A stretch of DNA of 64,000 bases from DASVTR01 sp036387475. GTDB taxonomy: Bacteria; Acidobacteriota; Blastocatellia; Pyrinomonadales; Pyrinomonadaceae. Positions 43,036 through 52,772 of the stretch are shown here, piece after piece; within the stretch, counting starts at the first letter, position 1, and the number at the start of each line of letters is the position of its first letter. Position numbers and translations under genes: made by a program. Location: contig DASVTR010000007.1 in assembly GCA_036387475.1 (NCBI GenBank), positions 16,752-80,751 on the forward strand, written 5' to 3'. The notes below the pieces were generated by a model. The model searched no databases, was not told the DNA's origin, and saw nothing but the letters and a program-made list of their open reading frames with translations.

Positions 43036-45966
43036 TTACTTACTGCCGAAACTGCGCTGGAAGAGGTAGGACATCTTGATGAAGATTGTCCGACCGTTGC
43101 GGCGAAAGCCGGGTTCGAGTTGGCCGTTGATGGGGCTGAAGCCGCCGTAATTCAAGTCGTCGTTGTAGCCCGCGTAAAAGGCTGTGCCGGGACTCGGCGT
43201 CCAACCGAGCAGGAATTGGCCGCGGATACGTGAGTTCAGCGTGTTGTAATCGACAATGGCACGCGCAAACGTCGCACGCGTGAATTGGTATGTCCCGCGC
43301 AGGGTGAAGATGTTGACATCAAACGCCAAGCGGTCTGTGTCGTAGCGCCTCAGCCTTTGCTTGTTCAAATTCAGCGACATCTTCAGTTCATTCGTCGGCT
43401 GGTAAGTGATGCCGCCCGTGAACTCGAAGAGGCCGCCACGGCCTGGGTCGAACGGAGCGTCCTGCCCGAAAGCGAGCGCCGCGGGGCTAACGCGCGGATA
43501 GCGGTCGCCGCCGCCGAAGTCGTAGTCAAAATGGCCGTCGCGGTAAACGGCGCGGAAATTAAACTGGTACTTCTTATTAAACTGCGAGCCGCCGTAGATG
43601 AAATAGTGATGCTTACTGCTGGAACGCTCGTTATCTTCCCCGAAGAAAGCGCCCGCCTGCGTCGCGTTGCGTCTTGGGCCAAACTCTTCTTCAAAGAGAC
43701 GCTCCCAAGCGTATTCGTAGGCGAGGCCGAAATAAGAGTTGCGCGGCAGACTAAATTCGACGAGGTTCTCGCTCTCCCAGATATAGAGCCGCCCCTGCCA
43801 GTTGTAATCAATGTGCGTAAAATTGTGTATGTGGCGACCGATGATGAGCTTGGCCTTCGGCTTGGGGTCTGTGTTATGGCGAACGTAGAAGGAGTTGAAG
43901 TTTGAATTGACGCGGCCCACGAAGCCTACGTCCGCGCGATAGTCCTGCGTGTAGCCCTCGCCATACAACTGCCAGCCCCAGTTGCGGCCCGTCACGTCGT
44001 AGGTCGTCGCGTAGGCGAAGCCGTTGCCGGTGCGGTAAACGTCTTGATCCGTGTCAGGGTTGTAGAAGAAATTGCGAGAGGTCGTGCCTAAGACCTGGAA
44101 ATCGAAAATTGTCTGCTTGTTGAGACGAAAGCGACCGTCAAAGCCCGCGAGGTCGTTGTGCTTCTCTATGAAGTTGTAGGTCGTCGCCAGAAACCCTATG
44201 GTGCTGTCATTCTTGCCTATATCGCGCTTCAAACGCAGCACGCCGATGTAGGCGTTCTTATCAAGAAAGCGTTCCTCGTTGCAAATCACACGCGGGTCAA
44301 GCTGCCTTTGCTCGCGGCAGGCGTTGAGTTCGCCGCGCTCGTCGTCGCCGAGATTACCCGGCCCGTTGTCTGACGCCAGCATAATGCCGAAAGTGTTCTT
44401 TCCCTTTTTGCCCGTCAGCTTAACCGCAGCATCAGGGTCAACGATGGCGCGCGTATGCACCGGCAACAAATTTGTGCGGAAGATGTCTATGCCTTCGAGA
44501 AAGAAGGGCCGCTTCTCTTCAAAGAAGATGGGGAAGCGCTGATTGGTCGTGACGACCAACTGATCTGCTTCGACCTGCGCAAAGTCTGGATTAAGAGCGA
44601 GGTCGAGCGTCATGGTCGGCGAGATGCCGAACTTGGCCGTCAGTCCGGGATCAAGCTCAACAGGCTTATTGACCATACGCCCTTCGTCAATGACGCCGGG
44701 CGCGGGCGAAAAAGAGCCGACGCGGCGAGCGGTCTGCGAAACCGTCAATGAAGGAATCAATTCAATAGTGCGCTCGGTCGAGATGCCTTCGAGGCCGGTC
44801 AGATGCCCTGCCTGGCTGAGGTCGCTGCCGATGCTGCGCGAAAAAGGCATCCATGAATCAAGCTCGTTATTAAATCGCTTGATGCGACGAAAGAAGTGTG
44901 CGCCCCACAGCTTATCCTTCCCTGCTTCATAGCGCAGCGACTTAAACGGAATGGCAATCTCGACCGTGAAGCCGTCAGAGTTGATAATGCCCTTTGATTC
45001 CAGCAGCAAATCAACGCTGAAATCCTCGCCGCGTCCTTCCGTGATAACGCCGTCGCCCTGCACGCCGAGCGGATTGAAGAAAATCTCGAAGGCTTTACGA
45101 CGGTCGTTGAAGGTGTCTAGGAAAAAGCCGACGTAATCGTCGCTGAAAATATTGTCGCGCTTGGCGACGGTCGCGCGAACTTTGTCCGGTTCGTCAAAAG
45201 CGCGAAACGCTATGTAGAGTGTCCGCGTGTCGTAGCCGAGCAGGACTTCCGTGGGCTTCGACGGTGCGATGTTATCGCCGGGTTGGATCTGGTAGAAATC
45301 CTTGAGGACGGCGGCGGTCTTCCAGACTTCTTCGTCCAGCTTGCCGTCAATCACAGGCGGCTTATCAAACTTTACGATGCGGACGGGCTGTGCCTTCTCC
45401 GGCGGCAATTCGACGTTGCCGACCTTGACGGGAGCGGCCTTAACGGACTCCTGCGGCGGCGGCAGCGCGTCGCTGGCCGTCAAAGCGACCGTAGCGGTCT
45501 GCGGCTGCACCTCTTCATTCGCCACTTTGAAGATGACATCGAGGCGGTTGAATTTCTGGCTAACGATGGGCGTTACATGCGGCTGCAAAGCGAATGAGAG
45601 AACGAGGTCGTCGCCGCTGCGCTCTATGGTCGCGTCGTCAAAGCCGCGCCCCTTAAGGTCAACACCTGCGGGCAGCGCGCCCGCCTGCGGAATGCGAACC
45701 TGAAAGCGATTGCCTTCGGTGTAAGTTTTGTAATCGCTCAAAAAGCTATCGGAGATGAGCGTGACTTTCGTGCCGTCCGGCACTTCGCTCGCACGCACTG
45801 AGGCGAGACGCTTCAACTGCGCAGCGGTCGTGCTCTGTGCGTGAATGCTCAATGGGATAACCAGTAGCAAGAGTGAAAAGAAAACAAAGAGCGCTCTGCC
45901 GGCCAGGCTTGGGCAGAAAGCGCGCAGGCTGGCGCGAGTAGATTTGAGCGGTAAGTGTATCTTCAT
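43036..45966 (-). CDS. CBM9-like / DUF5916 outer-membrane protein (paralogue 1)
   Basis: 976 residues from the ATG at 45966 (GGGGAT upstream); the frame from 46023 is too long. Signal peptide to about residue 45. An AMIN-like N-domain (ASVRASEVPDGTKVTLISD ... VSQKFNRLDVIFKV) lies at ~50-150. A carbohydrate-binding family 9-like domain (PPVIDGKLDEEVWKTA, YIAFRAFDEPDKVRATVAKRD) spans ~200-370. The DUF5916 region with outer-membrane beta-barrel strands runs to the C-terminus (FFLEGIDIFRTNLLPVHTR, SYLFQRSFGSK). The C-terminal end with alternating aromatic residues fits a barrel. These proteins are thought to act in glycan or peptide handling at the outer membrane, without firm function. It is a tandem paralogue of the next gene. 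Confidence 0.9.
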   Translation of the reverse strand: MKIHLPLKSTRASLRAFCPSLAGRALFVFFSLLLLVIPLSIHAQSTTAAQLKRLASVRASEVPDGTKVTLISDSFLSDYKTYTEGNRFQVRIPQAGALPAGVDLKGRGFDDATIERSGDDLVLSFALQPHVTPIVSQKFNRLDVIFKVANEEVQPQTATVALTASDALPPPQESVKAAPVKVGNVELPPEKAQPVRIVKFDKPPVIDGKLDEEVWKTAAVLKDFYQIQPGDNIAPSKPTEVLLGYDTRTLYIAFRAFDEPDKVRATVAKRDNIFSDDYVGFFLDTFNDRRKAFEIFFNPLGVQGDGVITEGRGEDFSVDLLLESKGIINSDGFTVEIAIPFKSLRYEAGKDKLWGAHFFRRIKRFNNELDSWMPFSRSIGSDLSQAGHLTGLEGISTERTIELIPSLTVSQTARRVGSFSPAPGVIDEGRMVNKPVELDPGLTAKFGISPTMTLDLALNPDFAQVEADQLVVTTNQRFPIFFEEKRPFFLEGIDIFRTNLLPVHTRAIVDPDAAVKLTGKKGKNTFGIMLASDNGPGNLGDDERGELNACREQRQLDPRVICNEERFLDKNAYIGVLRLKRDIGKNDSTIGFLATTYNFIEKHNDLAGFDGRFRLNKQTIFDFQVLGTTSRNFFYNPDTDQDVYRTGNGFAYATTYDVTGRNWGWQLYGEGYTQDYRADVGFVGRVNSNFNSFYVRHNTDPKPKAKLIIGRHIHNFTHIDYNWQGRLYIWESENLVEFSLPRNSYFGLAYEYAWERLFEEEFGPRRNATQAGAFFGEDNERSSSKHHYFIYGGSQFNKKYQFNFRAVYRDGHFDYDFGGGDRYPRVSPAALAFGQDAPFDPGRGGLFEFTGGITYQPTNELKMSLNLNKQRLRRYDTDRLAFDVNIFTLRGTYQFTRATFARAIVDYNTLNSRIRGQFLLGWTPSPGTAFYAGYNDDLNYGGFSPINGQLEPGFRRNGRTIFIKMSYLFQRSFGSK

Positions 45967-46167
45967 AGCTATCCCCGATGACTCAGACCGCAAAGCAGTC
46001 GTTCCCGGTGTCTCTCTTCGCATTGATGTTCAAGCAGCGTGCCAGCCGGTGCGTTTCGCTCTAAGAGCGTCGCAGCATGGGTTCATCATCAACTGCCGTC
46101 GTGCGGGTGGTCGTATAAATTTTCGATTTCGGAATTGCGCAATCCCGAAAGCGGACTTTTCAATTCT

Positions 46168-49100
46168 TTACTTGCTCCCGAAGCTGCGCCGGAAGAGGTA
46201 AGACATCTTGATGAAGAATGTCCGACCGTTGCGGCGAAAGCCCGGCACGATGCGCCCGTCAGTAAAGCCGTTGTAGTTCATGTCGTCGTTGTAGCCGACA
46301 TAAAACGATGTGCCGGGATTCGGTGCCCAGCCGAGCAGGAATTGACCTCGCACGCTCGCGGCCAGCGTATCGTAATCAATGCGCGCGCGGGCAAACGTGA
46401 AGCGCGTGAATTGATAAAGGCCGCGCAGCGTGAAAATATTATCGTCGAAGGCGACGAGGCCAGTGTCTCTGCGCACCAGCCGGTCTTTCACGTAATCGAG
46501 CGAGATGCGCAATTCATCGGTCGGCTGATAGTTGGCGCTGCCTTCAAAGCGAAACTGGTTGCCCTTGCCTGGGTCTTGCGGCGCGGCGTCTGGATTCAGA
46601 AGCGCGAGCGGACTGACGCGCGGAAACTTTGGCCCTGCTCCGAAGTCAAAGTCGAATGCACCCCAGTTGTGAATCGTAAAGAAAGAGAAAGAATACTTTT
46701 TGCTCGGCCTCGTGCCGCCATAGAGGTAAACGTTATTGCGCATGGTCGAGCGCTCGTTATCGTCTCCGGCAAAGCCGCAGTGAAGCGTCGGGTTCGCCAG
46801 CAGTTCTTCTTCAGAGAAACAGCGCAGCGCCGCCGCGTTGCGCGTCGCGCCGAATTCTTCCTCGAAAATCCGCTCGTAGTTAAAGCTGACGCCGCCGCCA
46901 AGGTAAGTCTGATTCTTGAAGCTCAATTCCGTCTGGGTTTCATGTCCCCAACTCTGTATGCGCCCCTGCCAGTCAAACTGGATTTCGGGCAGGATGTGAA
47001 AGTGCTTGCTGATGAGCGTGGCCTTCGGCTGCGGCTCCGTGTTGTAGTAGACGAAGAGGCCGTGGCGGTTGTTATTGTTGCGGCGCGTAAAGCCGACATC
47101 GGCGCGATAGTCTTGCGTGCGCCCCTGCGCGTCGTAGTTGTAGCCGAAGTGGCGACCCTGCTTGTCGTAACGAAAGGCGTAGGCGAAGGCGTTTCCGGTG
47201 CGATAGATGTTTTCGCCCTGATCGGGTTCGAAGAAGAAGCGGCGCGAGTGTGTGGCGAGCGCTTGAAAGGTAATAACAGTTTGCGGGTCTGTGCGAAAGC
47301 GCCCGTCAAAGCCGCCGAGGTGGTTGTGCTGCTCTATAAAATTGTAAGTGGTGGCGAGCAGGCCCAGACTGTTTTCGCGACCGATGTCACGTTTCAGGCG
47401 CAGCACGCCGATGTAAGCGTTCTTATCAAGAAAGCGTTCGTCTCCGCAGTCAAAGAAGAGCGACGGGTCGAGCAGCCTGCGCTCGCGGCAGACGCCGATT
47501 TCCGCGCGTTCGTCAGAGCTAAGATTGCCCGGCGCATTATCCGATGCCAGCAAAAGGCCAAAGGTGTTCTTTCCCCTTTTGCCTGTCAGCTTAACCGCAG
47601 CATCAGGGTCAACGATGGCGCGCGTATGCACAGCCGTAATCGGCGTGCGAAAGATGTCTATGCCTTCGAGGAAGAAGGGCCGCTTTTCTTCAAAGAAGAT
47701 GGGAAAGCGTTGGTTGGCCGTCACAACCGTCTGGTCAGCTTCGACCTGCGCAAAGTCTGGATTCAAAGCGAGGTCGAGCGTGACGGTCGGGGTGATGCCA
47801 TATTTGAGTGTTAAGCCCGGATCAAATTCAATTGGTTGATTGACAATGCGTCCGGGGTCTGGCACTCCCACCGGGGGCGAGAATGAAGGGACGCGCCTGC
47901 CCGTCTCGGAAATCGTCAGGCTTGGAATGAGTTCCAGCGTGCGCTCGGTCGAGATGCCTTCAAGACCCGTGATGTGACCGGCCTGACTGAGCAGTCCGGA
48001 TTTCTCTCGCGAAATAGGCATCCATGAATCCGTCTCATTATTGATGCGCTTAATCTGCCGCAGGAAATGAACGCCCCACTGCTTGCCCTTCCCTGCTTCA
48101 TAGCGGAGCGACTTGAAAGGAATCGCAACCTCGACCGTAAAGCCGTCATTAGTCACCGCTCCCTTCGACTCCATCACGAGGTCAAAGCTGTAGTCTTCGC
48201 CCTGATCTTCCGTAAAGATGCCGTCGGCCTGAATGCCAAACGGGTTGAAGATCATGATGAAGGCGCGGCGCTGGTCGTTGAAGGTGTCCAGATACATGCC
48301 GACCGTATCGTCGTCAAAGATTTGATCGCGCTTGGCGATTGTCGCGCGCACCTTGCCCGCCTCGTCGTGTGCCCTGAAAGCGAAATAAAGAAACTTGTCA
48401 TCGTAGCCCATCAAGACTTCGGTCGGCTGCGACGGCGCGATATTGTCGCCCGGACGAAACTGGTAAAAGTCTTTGAAGACGGCAGCGCTCTTCCACACTT
48501 CTTCGTCGAGTTTGCCGTCAATCGCGGGCGGCTTCTCGAAACGCACGGCGCGCACGGGCTGCGCTTTCTCCGGCGGCAGATTAATGGATTTGCCGACGAC
48601 GCGCTTCGCATCTTCCCCTGTTTGCGGCGGCGGCAGAGCATCGCTGGCCGTCAATGCCACCGAAGCCGTACGCATTTGTTGTTCTTCTTCGCCCGCCACG
48701 TTGAAGATAACGTCGAGGCGGTTAAACTTCTGGCTGACGTGGGCGGTCGTATTCGCCGTCAACTGAAAAGAGAGCAGGAGGTCTTCGCCCCGCCGAAGGC
48801 TGCGCGCATCTGCGAAGCCGCGCCCGCGCAAAGTCTCCACGGTAGACGAAAAAGCGGCCCTTGGAATCAGCACGTAAAAGCGATTGTCCGCCGTGAAGGT
48901 TTGATAATCCGCGAGCGAAACGTCGGCAGTAATAGTGACGCGCGAGCCTTCCGTTACCTCTGCGACACGCAGGGGCATGACCTGTTTCGGCTGCGGCTGT
49001 ACGGTCTGGGCCTGAATAAAAAAGTGGTTCGTGAGGACGAGCGCAAAGACAAACAGCGCGCCCAGCGTGCGCCGCGCGGTGCGTGAAAATGCCCCGGAAT

Positions 49101-49188
49101 TTCCTCTGCATGCTTGGGCGAACGTCGCTTTCTCAGGTCGGGCCAAACCTGAGAAACTACTGACGAGAAGCAGTAGCCCTTGACTCAT
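46168..49188 (-). CDS. CBM9-like / DUF5916 outer-membrane protein (paralogue 2)
   Basis: 1006 residues; GGAG lies 9 nt upstream of the ATG. Architecture as in the downstream paralogue: signal segment ending near IQAQ (~60), AMIN-like domain (VTITADVSLADYQTFTADN, VSQKFNRLDVIFNV), CBM9-like domain (PPAIDGKLDEEVWKSA) and DUF5916 barrel (FFLEGIDIFRTPITAVHTR, ending MSYLFRRSFGSK). The two share long near-identical stretches in the CBM9 and plug regions but differ in the outer loops, as expected for duplicated receptors with different ligands. A hairpin sits just ahead of its ribosome site. Confidence 0.9.
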   Translation of the reverse strand: MSQGLLLLVSSFSGLARPEKATFAQACRGNSGAFSRTARRTLGALFVFALVLTNHFFIQAQTVQPQPKQVMPLRVAEVTEGSRVTITADVSLADYQTFTADNRFYVLIPRAAFSSTVETLRGRGFADARSLRRGEDLLLSFQLTANTTAHVSQKFNRLDVIFNVAGEEEQQMRTASVALTASDALPPPQTGEDAKRVVGKSINLPPEKAQPVRAVRFEKPPAIDGKLDEEVWKSAAVFKDFYQFRPGDNIAPSQPTEVLMGYDDKFLYFAFRAHDEAGKVRATIAKRDQIFDDDTVGMYLDTFNDQRRAFIMIFNPFGIQADGIFTEDQGEDYSFDLVMESKGAVTNDGFTVEVAIPFKSLRYEAGKGKQWGVHFLRQIKRINNETDSWMPISREKSGLLSQAGHITGLEGISTERTLELIPSLTISETGRRVPSFSPPVGVPDPGRIVNQPIEFDPGLTLKYGITPTVTLDLALNPDFAQVEADQTVVTANQRFPIFFEEKRPFFLEGIDIFRTPITAVHTRAIVDPDAAVKLTGKRGKNTFGLLLASDNAPGNLSSDERAEIGVCRERRLLDPSLFFDCGDERFLDKNAYIGVLRLKRDIGRENSLGLLATTYNFIEQHNHLGGFDGRFRTDPQTVITFQALATHSRRFFFEPDQGENIYRTGNAFAYAFRYDKQGRHFGYNYDAQGRTQDYRADVGFTRRNNNNRHGLFVYYNTEPQPKATLISKHFHILPEIQFDWQGRIQSWGHETQTELSFKNQTYLGGGVSFNYERIFEEEFGATRNAAALRCFSEEELLANPTLHCGFAGDDNERSTMRNNVYLYGGTRPSKKYSFSFFTIHNWGAFDFDFGAGPKFPRVSPLALLNPDAAPQDPGKGNQFRFEGSANYQPTDELRISLDYVKDRLVRRDTGLVAFDDNIFTLRGLYQFTRFTFARARIDYDTLAASVRGQFLLGWAPNPGTSFYVGYNDDMNYNGFTDGRIVPGFRRNGRTFFIKMSYLFRRSFGSK

Positions 49189-49443
49189 AATGAATGCTCC
49201 AAATTCTTACGGCTGTAAGAATGCGTGATAAAACGGCTTCGGGAGAAGTAAGCCTGCGAGCGCAAGTTACTTTTCACTTAACGCCCGCAAATCCGACAAT
49301 GTTTCGGCAAAATCGCTTGAAGTTGTAAAAAGTTTTGACCGAAAACGCGGCGCGGGCGCTCTTCAGACTGACGCCTGTCAGACCAACGCTTAAGACGCCC
49401 CGCCGCCGCCTTCCGTTAACCGATTAAAAGCAACTATGAACGC
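49189..49443. other. Leader region of the DUF5916 pair
   Basis: 255 bp without a gene, part of a 312-bp spacer. ATTCTTAC/GTAAGAAT (49203-49222) forms a hairpin adjacent to the ribosome site of the minus-strand gene. No certain promoter box is seen. Confidence 0.55.
49203..49222 (-). promoter_or_regulatory. Small hairpin next to the ribosome site
   Basis: A perfect 8-bp stem with a GGCT loop, immediately upstream of GGAG. It could tune translation or be the remnant of an operator. Evidence is limited to the symmetry and position. Confidence 0.4.
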
Positions 49444-49501
49444 GGAACGATGAACGATGAATAAAAGGCTAACTGCTTTACAGTTCATCGTTCATCGTTC
49501 C
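49444..49501. repeat. Inverted word repeat built from GAACGAT
   Basis: GGAACGATGAACGATGAA (49444-49461) and its exact complement at 49484-49501 flank a 22-nt loop. The right arm reaches into the stop codon of the DUF4097 gene. It may serve as the terminator of that operon. Related words recur at 55393-55470. Confidence 0.9.
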
Positions 49502-51516
49502 TACTTGCGATGCAGATAGACGTTGCCTTCGCCCGTGTGCAGGTTGAAGACCGTGCCGCCGCGCCCGATGTTGTAGCGGCGCAGCTTTTTCCCTGCGCTC
49601 GGTTCTACATCGAGCGTCACTCCGTCGTTGGTCACGGATTCGGCATCGGTCTCAATCGTGGCATCAAGGTCAGAGGGGAGGGCGAGCGAAATCGAACCCG
49701 AACCGGTGCGCGCCGCCAATTGGCTGAAGCGGCCTTCGAGGCTGATACGCCCGTCGCCCGTTTTAGCATCAACATCGCCCGTGTAATTCAAGACATCTAT
49801 GCGCCCGTCTCCGGTCTTTACTATTAGTTGGCCGCCGCCGTCGCGGACATCTATGCGCCCGTCGCCCGTTTGCAATTGCACGCCGCCCGTCACGCCTTCT
49901 AACTCGACGCGACCGTCGCCCGAATGCGCCTTGATATTACTGTTGCGCGGAACGAAGACATCCAGCGAAACGGAAGCGTTTGTCATCGTCATGCCGCCCG
50001 TGCGGCGAACAGCATTCTTGTCGTAGTTGGTCTGCACGTTGATCTCCGAACCATGCTGTTCGGCTTTGACACTAATGCCGCGCAGGGATTGCTCGTCGCC
50101 TCCGCGTTTGATGGCGTTGACCATCACTTCCGGCTTGTCCCAGGCGCGAATGCTGATGCGCCCGTCGAAGGTATTAAGGTTGACGGTGGGTATGCCGCTT
50201 GTGGGAAAGGATTTGGATTCGCGTTCGACGAGGCGCAGGTCGTTGTTGTCGTTATAAAGGTCTTCCTCGCGTGCGCGTGTGATTTCGCGTGCGGCATCGC
50301 GGCTCGCTCGTTGAATCTCACGCTGGCTCTGGCGCAAGGCTCGCTGCGCTTCACGCTGCGCCTCTCGCTGCATTTCACGTCGCGCCTCGGAATTCTCCAA
50401 TCCGGCATCACGCACGGCTCTTTCCGCTTCCTCTCTGGCTTCACGCGCGTCTCGTTCGGCCTCCAGACGGGCTTCGCGCGCCTGACGCGCAGCCTCAGCC
50501 TGCGCCTCCAGTGCGTCGCTCTGTCCCTCAAGCTGCGCGTCGCGCGCGGCTCTCTGCGCTTCCCGCTGTGCGCGTGCGGCTTCGCGTGCGGAATCTCTTC
50601 GGGCACGCGCACGCTCGCGCTGCGCTTCGCGGGCCTCGTCCTCGCTATCATCGTCGTCGTCATCAGCGCCGCCCCTCGTCTCCGGCAATTGATTCGTCGC
50701 CGGGCTGAGCGGTCGATTGTCCGCCGCGTGACGGATAGTGATTGCGCCGCTGACGTTGCTCAGCCTGATACGCGGCCCGCCGTTGCCAAGCGTTCCCGAC
50801 AAATCGCGCCCGACGTATTCGCCGCGACGAACAGGCAACCCGAAATCATTCGTGATTGAGCCGCTGACGGTGTTGGCCCGCAAGTGCGCGTTTGAGTCCG
50901 AAGGAATGGTTAAAGTCAAAGGGCCGTTGACGGAGCCGAGCGAGATGGGCTTCGTCGCGTCGAGCCTGTCGAACGTCGCATCCAGCCGCCCGTTGACGGT
51001 TGACAGCCTCGCTTCGCCGACGAGGCCGCGCGCTGTCACCGGCCCGTTGACGAGCGAAGCCTTCACGTCGCCCGTCAAACCAACAATCTCCAAAGTGCCG
51101 TTGACCAACTCGATTGCATCAAGGCTCGCGCCGCGCGGGACGGTCAGCGTGTAGTCAACGCTGGCGAGGCTCTGGCGGCGATCTTCGCCTTCGATTCTAT
51201 AGTTTCGCTCTGGATATTCGGTGTTAATGTCAATGCTGTCGGCGTCCGCGACAAACTTGATTTCCGCTTCCTCAAGCCGCTCGCGGTGGTAGGCTCTTTT
51301 AACGGCGTCAACTTTGACTTCGTTGCGATCCCATCCGACGATCTTCACAACACCGGAGATATTTTCCAGGCTGACACGGCCATTTGCTGCCAGCGGAAAG
51401 GTGCGATGAAATTCCTCGCGCAACTCTCCAGCGTTCTGTGCCTGCGCGCCGACGGCCAGGCCCAGCAACAGGCCGATTGCGAGCAGCGCGCTCGTCAGGC
51501 TTCGTTTCGTCTTCAT
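49501..51516 (-). CDS. DUF4097 protein with long Arg/Ala/Glu-rich insert
   Basis: 671 residues from the ATG at 51516 (AAGGAAA upstream); the longer frame to 51543 is rejected. Signal peptide: LTSALLAIGLLLGLAVGAQAQ. Two DUF4097-type beta-helix regions (~25-270 and ~430-671) show repeats such as LVNGTLEIVGLTGDVKASLVNG and GDGRIDVLNYTGDVDAKTGDG. Between them is an insert (~285-420) made almost only of R, A, E, Q and D (for example EAREAQRERARARRDSA), probably a long helix or coiled coil. DUF4097 proteins are putative surface adhesins often tied to ECF/anti-sigma systems. It is the last of three such genes. Confidence 0.88.
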   Translation of the reverse strand: MKTKRSLTSALLAIGLLLGLAVGAQAQNAGELREEFHRTFPLAANGRVSLENISGVVKIVGWDRNEVKVDAVKRAYHRERLEEAEIKFVADADSIDINTEYPERNYRIEGEDRRQSLASVDYTLTVPRGASLDAIELVNGTLEIVGLTGDVKASLVNGPVTARGLVGEARLSTVNGRLDATFDRLDATKPISLGSVNGPLTLTIPSDSNAHLRANTVSGSITNDFGLPVRRGEYVGRDLSGTLGNGGPRIRLSNVSGAITIRHAADNRPLSPATNQLPETRGGADDDDDDSEDEAREAQRERARARRDSAREAARAQREAQRAARDAQLEGQSDALEAQAEAARQAREARLEAERDAREAREEAERAVRDAGLENSEARREMQREAQREAQRALRQSQREIQRASRDAAREITRAREEDLYNDNNDLRLVERESKSFPTSGIPTVNLNTFDGRISIRAWDKPEVMVNAIKRGGDEQSLRGISVKAEQHGSEINVQTNYDKNAVRRTGGMTMTNASVSLDVFVPRNSNIKAHSGDGRVELEGVTGGVQLQTGDGRIDVRDGGGQLIVKTGDGRIDVLNYTGDVDAKTGDGRISLEGRFSQLAARTGSGSISLALPSDLDATIETDAESVTNDGVTLDVEPSAGKKLRRYNIGRGGTVFNLHTGEGNVYLHRK

Positions 51517-51572
51517 TGATTTTCCTTCGAGTCGGGTCATCATCGTTTCCTTAACAATTTTTGGGAGAGTTT

Positions 51573-52517
51573 CTAAACCTGCTGTCCGCGCCGCATGTTG
51601 ATGCTGCCGTTGACGGTCTTGAGCCTCAGTTGATGCCTGCCATCACCGATAGTCCCGGTCATCCGGCGACGACTGAGACGGCCCTGCACGGTCACAGGGA
51701 AATCCGAGTGGATACCACCGTTGAGGGTTTCGGCATCGACCGTGACGCTGGTCGCCTCCGGCAGATTCAATGTAATGTCGCCGTTGACGGTCTCAAACTC
51801 AAGGTCGCGCGGCCAGTTGGCATTCCCCATCGTAGCGCTGATTGACCCGTTGACGGTCTTGGCCTCGGCGTAGCCCGTCGCAGAAATGTTGATCCCGCCG
51901 TTGACCGTGTAGGCTTCGACATCGCCGTTCATCTCGCCGGTCGAGACTTCGCCGTTGACGGTGCGACCCGCGAAGCGCAAGCCAGCCGGGACGCGCACGG
52001 TGAAATCAACCGACACATCATTATTGCGCGTATGCGAACTCCATCTCTCGCCGACGGTGCATTCGTTGATGCGGCCCGGCGTGCCGCTCGGATAGACGGC
52101 GCAGATTGTGACGCCGCCTTCATGCTCTATGACTTTTATCTGGACTTCGCTCGGATTGCTGCGCTTCGCGTGTTTGTTGGCGACGACTTCAACTTCGCTG
52201 CCGCTCGACGGCTCAGCGCGGACGTTGCCGTTGACGCCCTTGATTTCGACTGTGCGCCCGGCGGCGACGCGACCATTCCAGCGAAACTCTTCCGCGCTCA
52301 ACGCGCGTGGCCTGGTCGCGCCGCTCGCCTCAAACAACGCGCTCTCCGAAATCTGCTTCTCGTGTGCCGAAACGGTCAGCACGCCGTTCAATAAGTTGAG
52401 CCGCGTCCAGTTTTCCGCGGCAGTCCTGAGTTCGTTGAATTTGCCGACGGCCTGCGGCGCAGCCGTCACGCCCGATACGGCGATCAATAGCGCAATGATT
52501 AGTTTCATTCTCATCAT
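51573..52517 (-). CDS. DUF4097 beta-repeat secreted protein
   Basis: About 315 residues. Of the clustered starts (52517, 52514, 52508) the first is used because GAGG lies 5 nt upstream; the frame from 52598 is too long. A short signal (MKLIIALLIAVSGVTAA) leads to a region with EIKGVNGNVRAEPSSG, GEVSTGEMNGDVEAYTVNGGI and ETVNGDITLNLPEATS, the DUF4097 right-handed beta-repeat. A copy of the ECF-type promoter motif lies 140 nt upstream (52657-52685), so it can be expressed apart from the sigma gene. The spacing to the next gene is 56 nt. Function is inferred as surface or envelope stress protein. Confidence 0.87.
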   Translation of the reverse strand: MMRMKLIIALLIAVSGVTAAPQAVGKFNELRTAAENWTRLNLLNGVLTVSAHEKQISESALFEASGATRPRALSAEEFRWNGRVAAGRTVEIKGVNGNVRAEPSSGSEVEVVANKHAKRSNPSEVQIKVIEHEGGVTICAVYPSGTPGRINECTVGERWSSHTRNNDVSVDFTVRVPAGLRFAGRTVNGEVSTGEMNGDVEAYTVNGGINISATGYAEAKTVNGSISATMGNANWPRDLEFETVNGDITLNLPEATSVTVDAETLNGGIHSDFPVTVQGRLSRRRMTGTIGDGRHQLRLKTVNGSINMRRGQQV

Positions 52518-52656
52518 CTCTCCCTCGCTCCTTTGCCTCACGCCCTGCGCGAGACTCTTGAGCCATCCTTTGCATTGTGTATAAAGCGGAGCGTCCATCT
52601 TTCTTTACCTCGCCGAGCGCCCTTTGCGACCGGCCCGCTTTGTCGCTCTATGATGA

Positions 52657-52685
52657 AAACACCGCGCGCATTTTTTTTGTGGCAA
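52657..52685 (-). promoter_or_regulatory. ECF-type promoter, internal copy
   Basis: The minus strand reads TTGCCACAAA - 11 nt - CGGTGTTT. It is identical in both boxes and spacing to the motif upstream of the ECF sigma gene. It lies 140 nt upstream of the 315-residue DUF4097 gene. Confidence 0.75.
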
Positions 52686-52704
52686 CTTTTTTCAGAGAGA
52701 GCCT

Positions 52705-52770
52705 AAAAGTTCAAAGTCACGACGATAAATCGTGACTTTGGACTTTAGACTATTTGACTTTAGACTTTAG
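52705..52770. repeat. Hairpin plus ACTTTAG word repeat
   Basis: AAAGTCACGA (52713-52722) and TCGTGACTTT (52730-52739) pair perfectly, then GACTTTAGACTATTTGACTTTAGACTTTAG follows as a tandem of short words split here by position (52741-52770). The hairpin probably terminates the upstream minus-strand DUF4097 gene. Confidence 0.75.
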
Positions 52771-52772
52771 CT

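Noticed and set aside
46039..47814. 591-codon plus-strand ORF inside the DUF5916 gene
   Set aside because: Shadow frame; the sense gene has clear CBM9/DUF5916 motifs and ribosome site.
50124..50663. Long frames in the opposite and shifted phases of the charged insert
   Set aside because: Shadows caused by the biased R/A/E/Q codons of the DUF4097 gene; no starts or domains.
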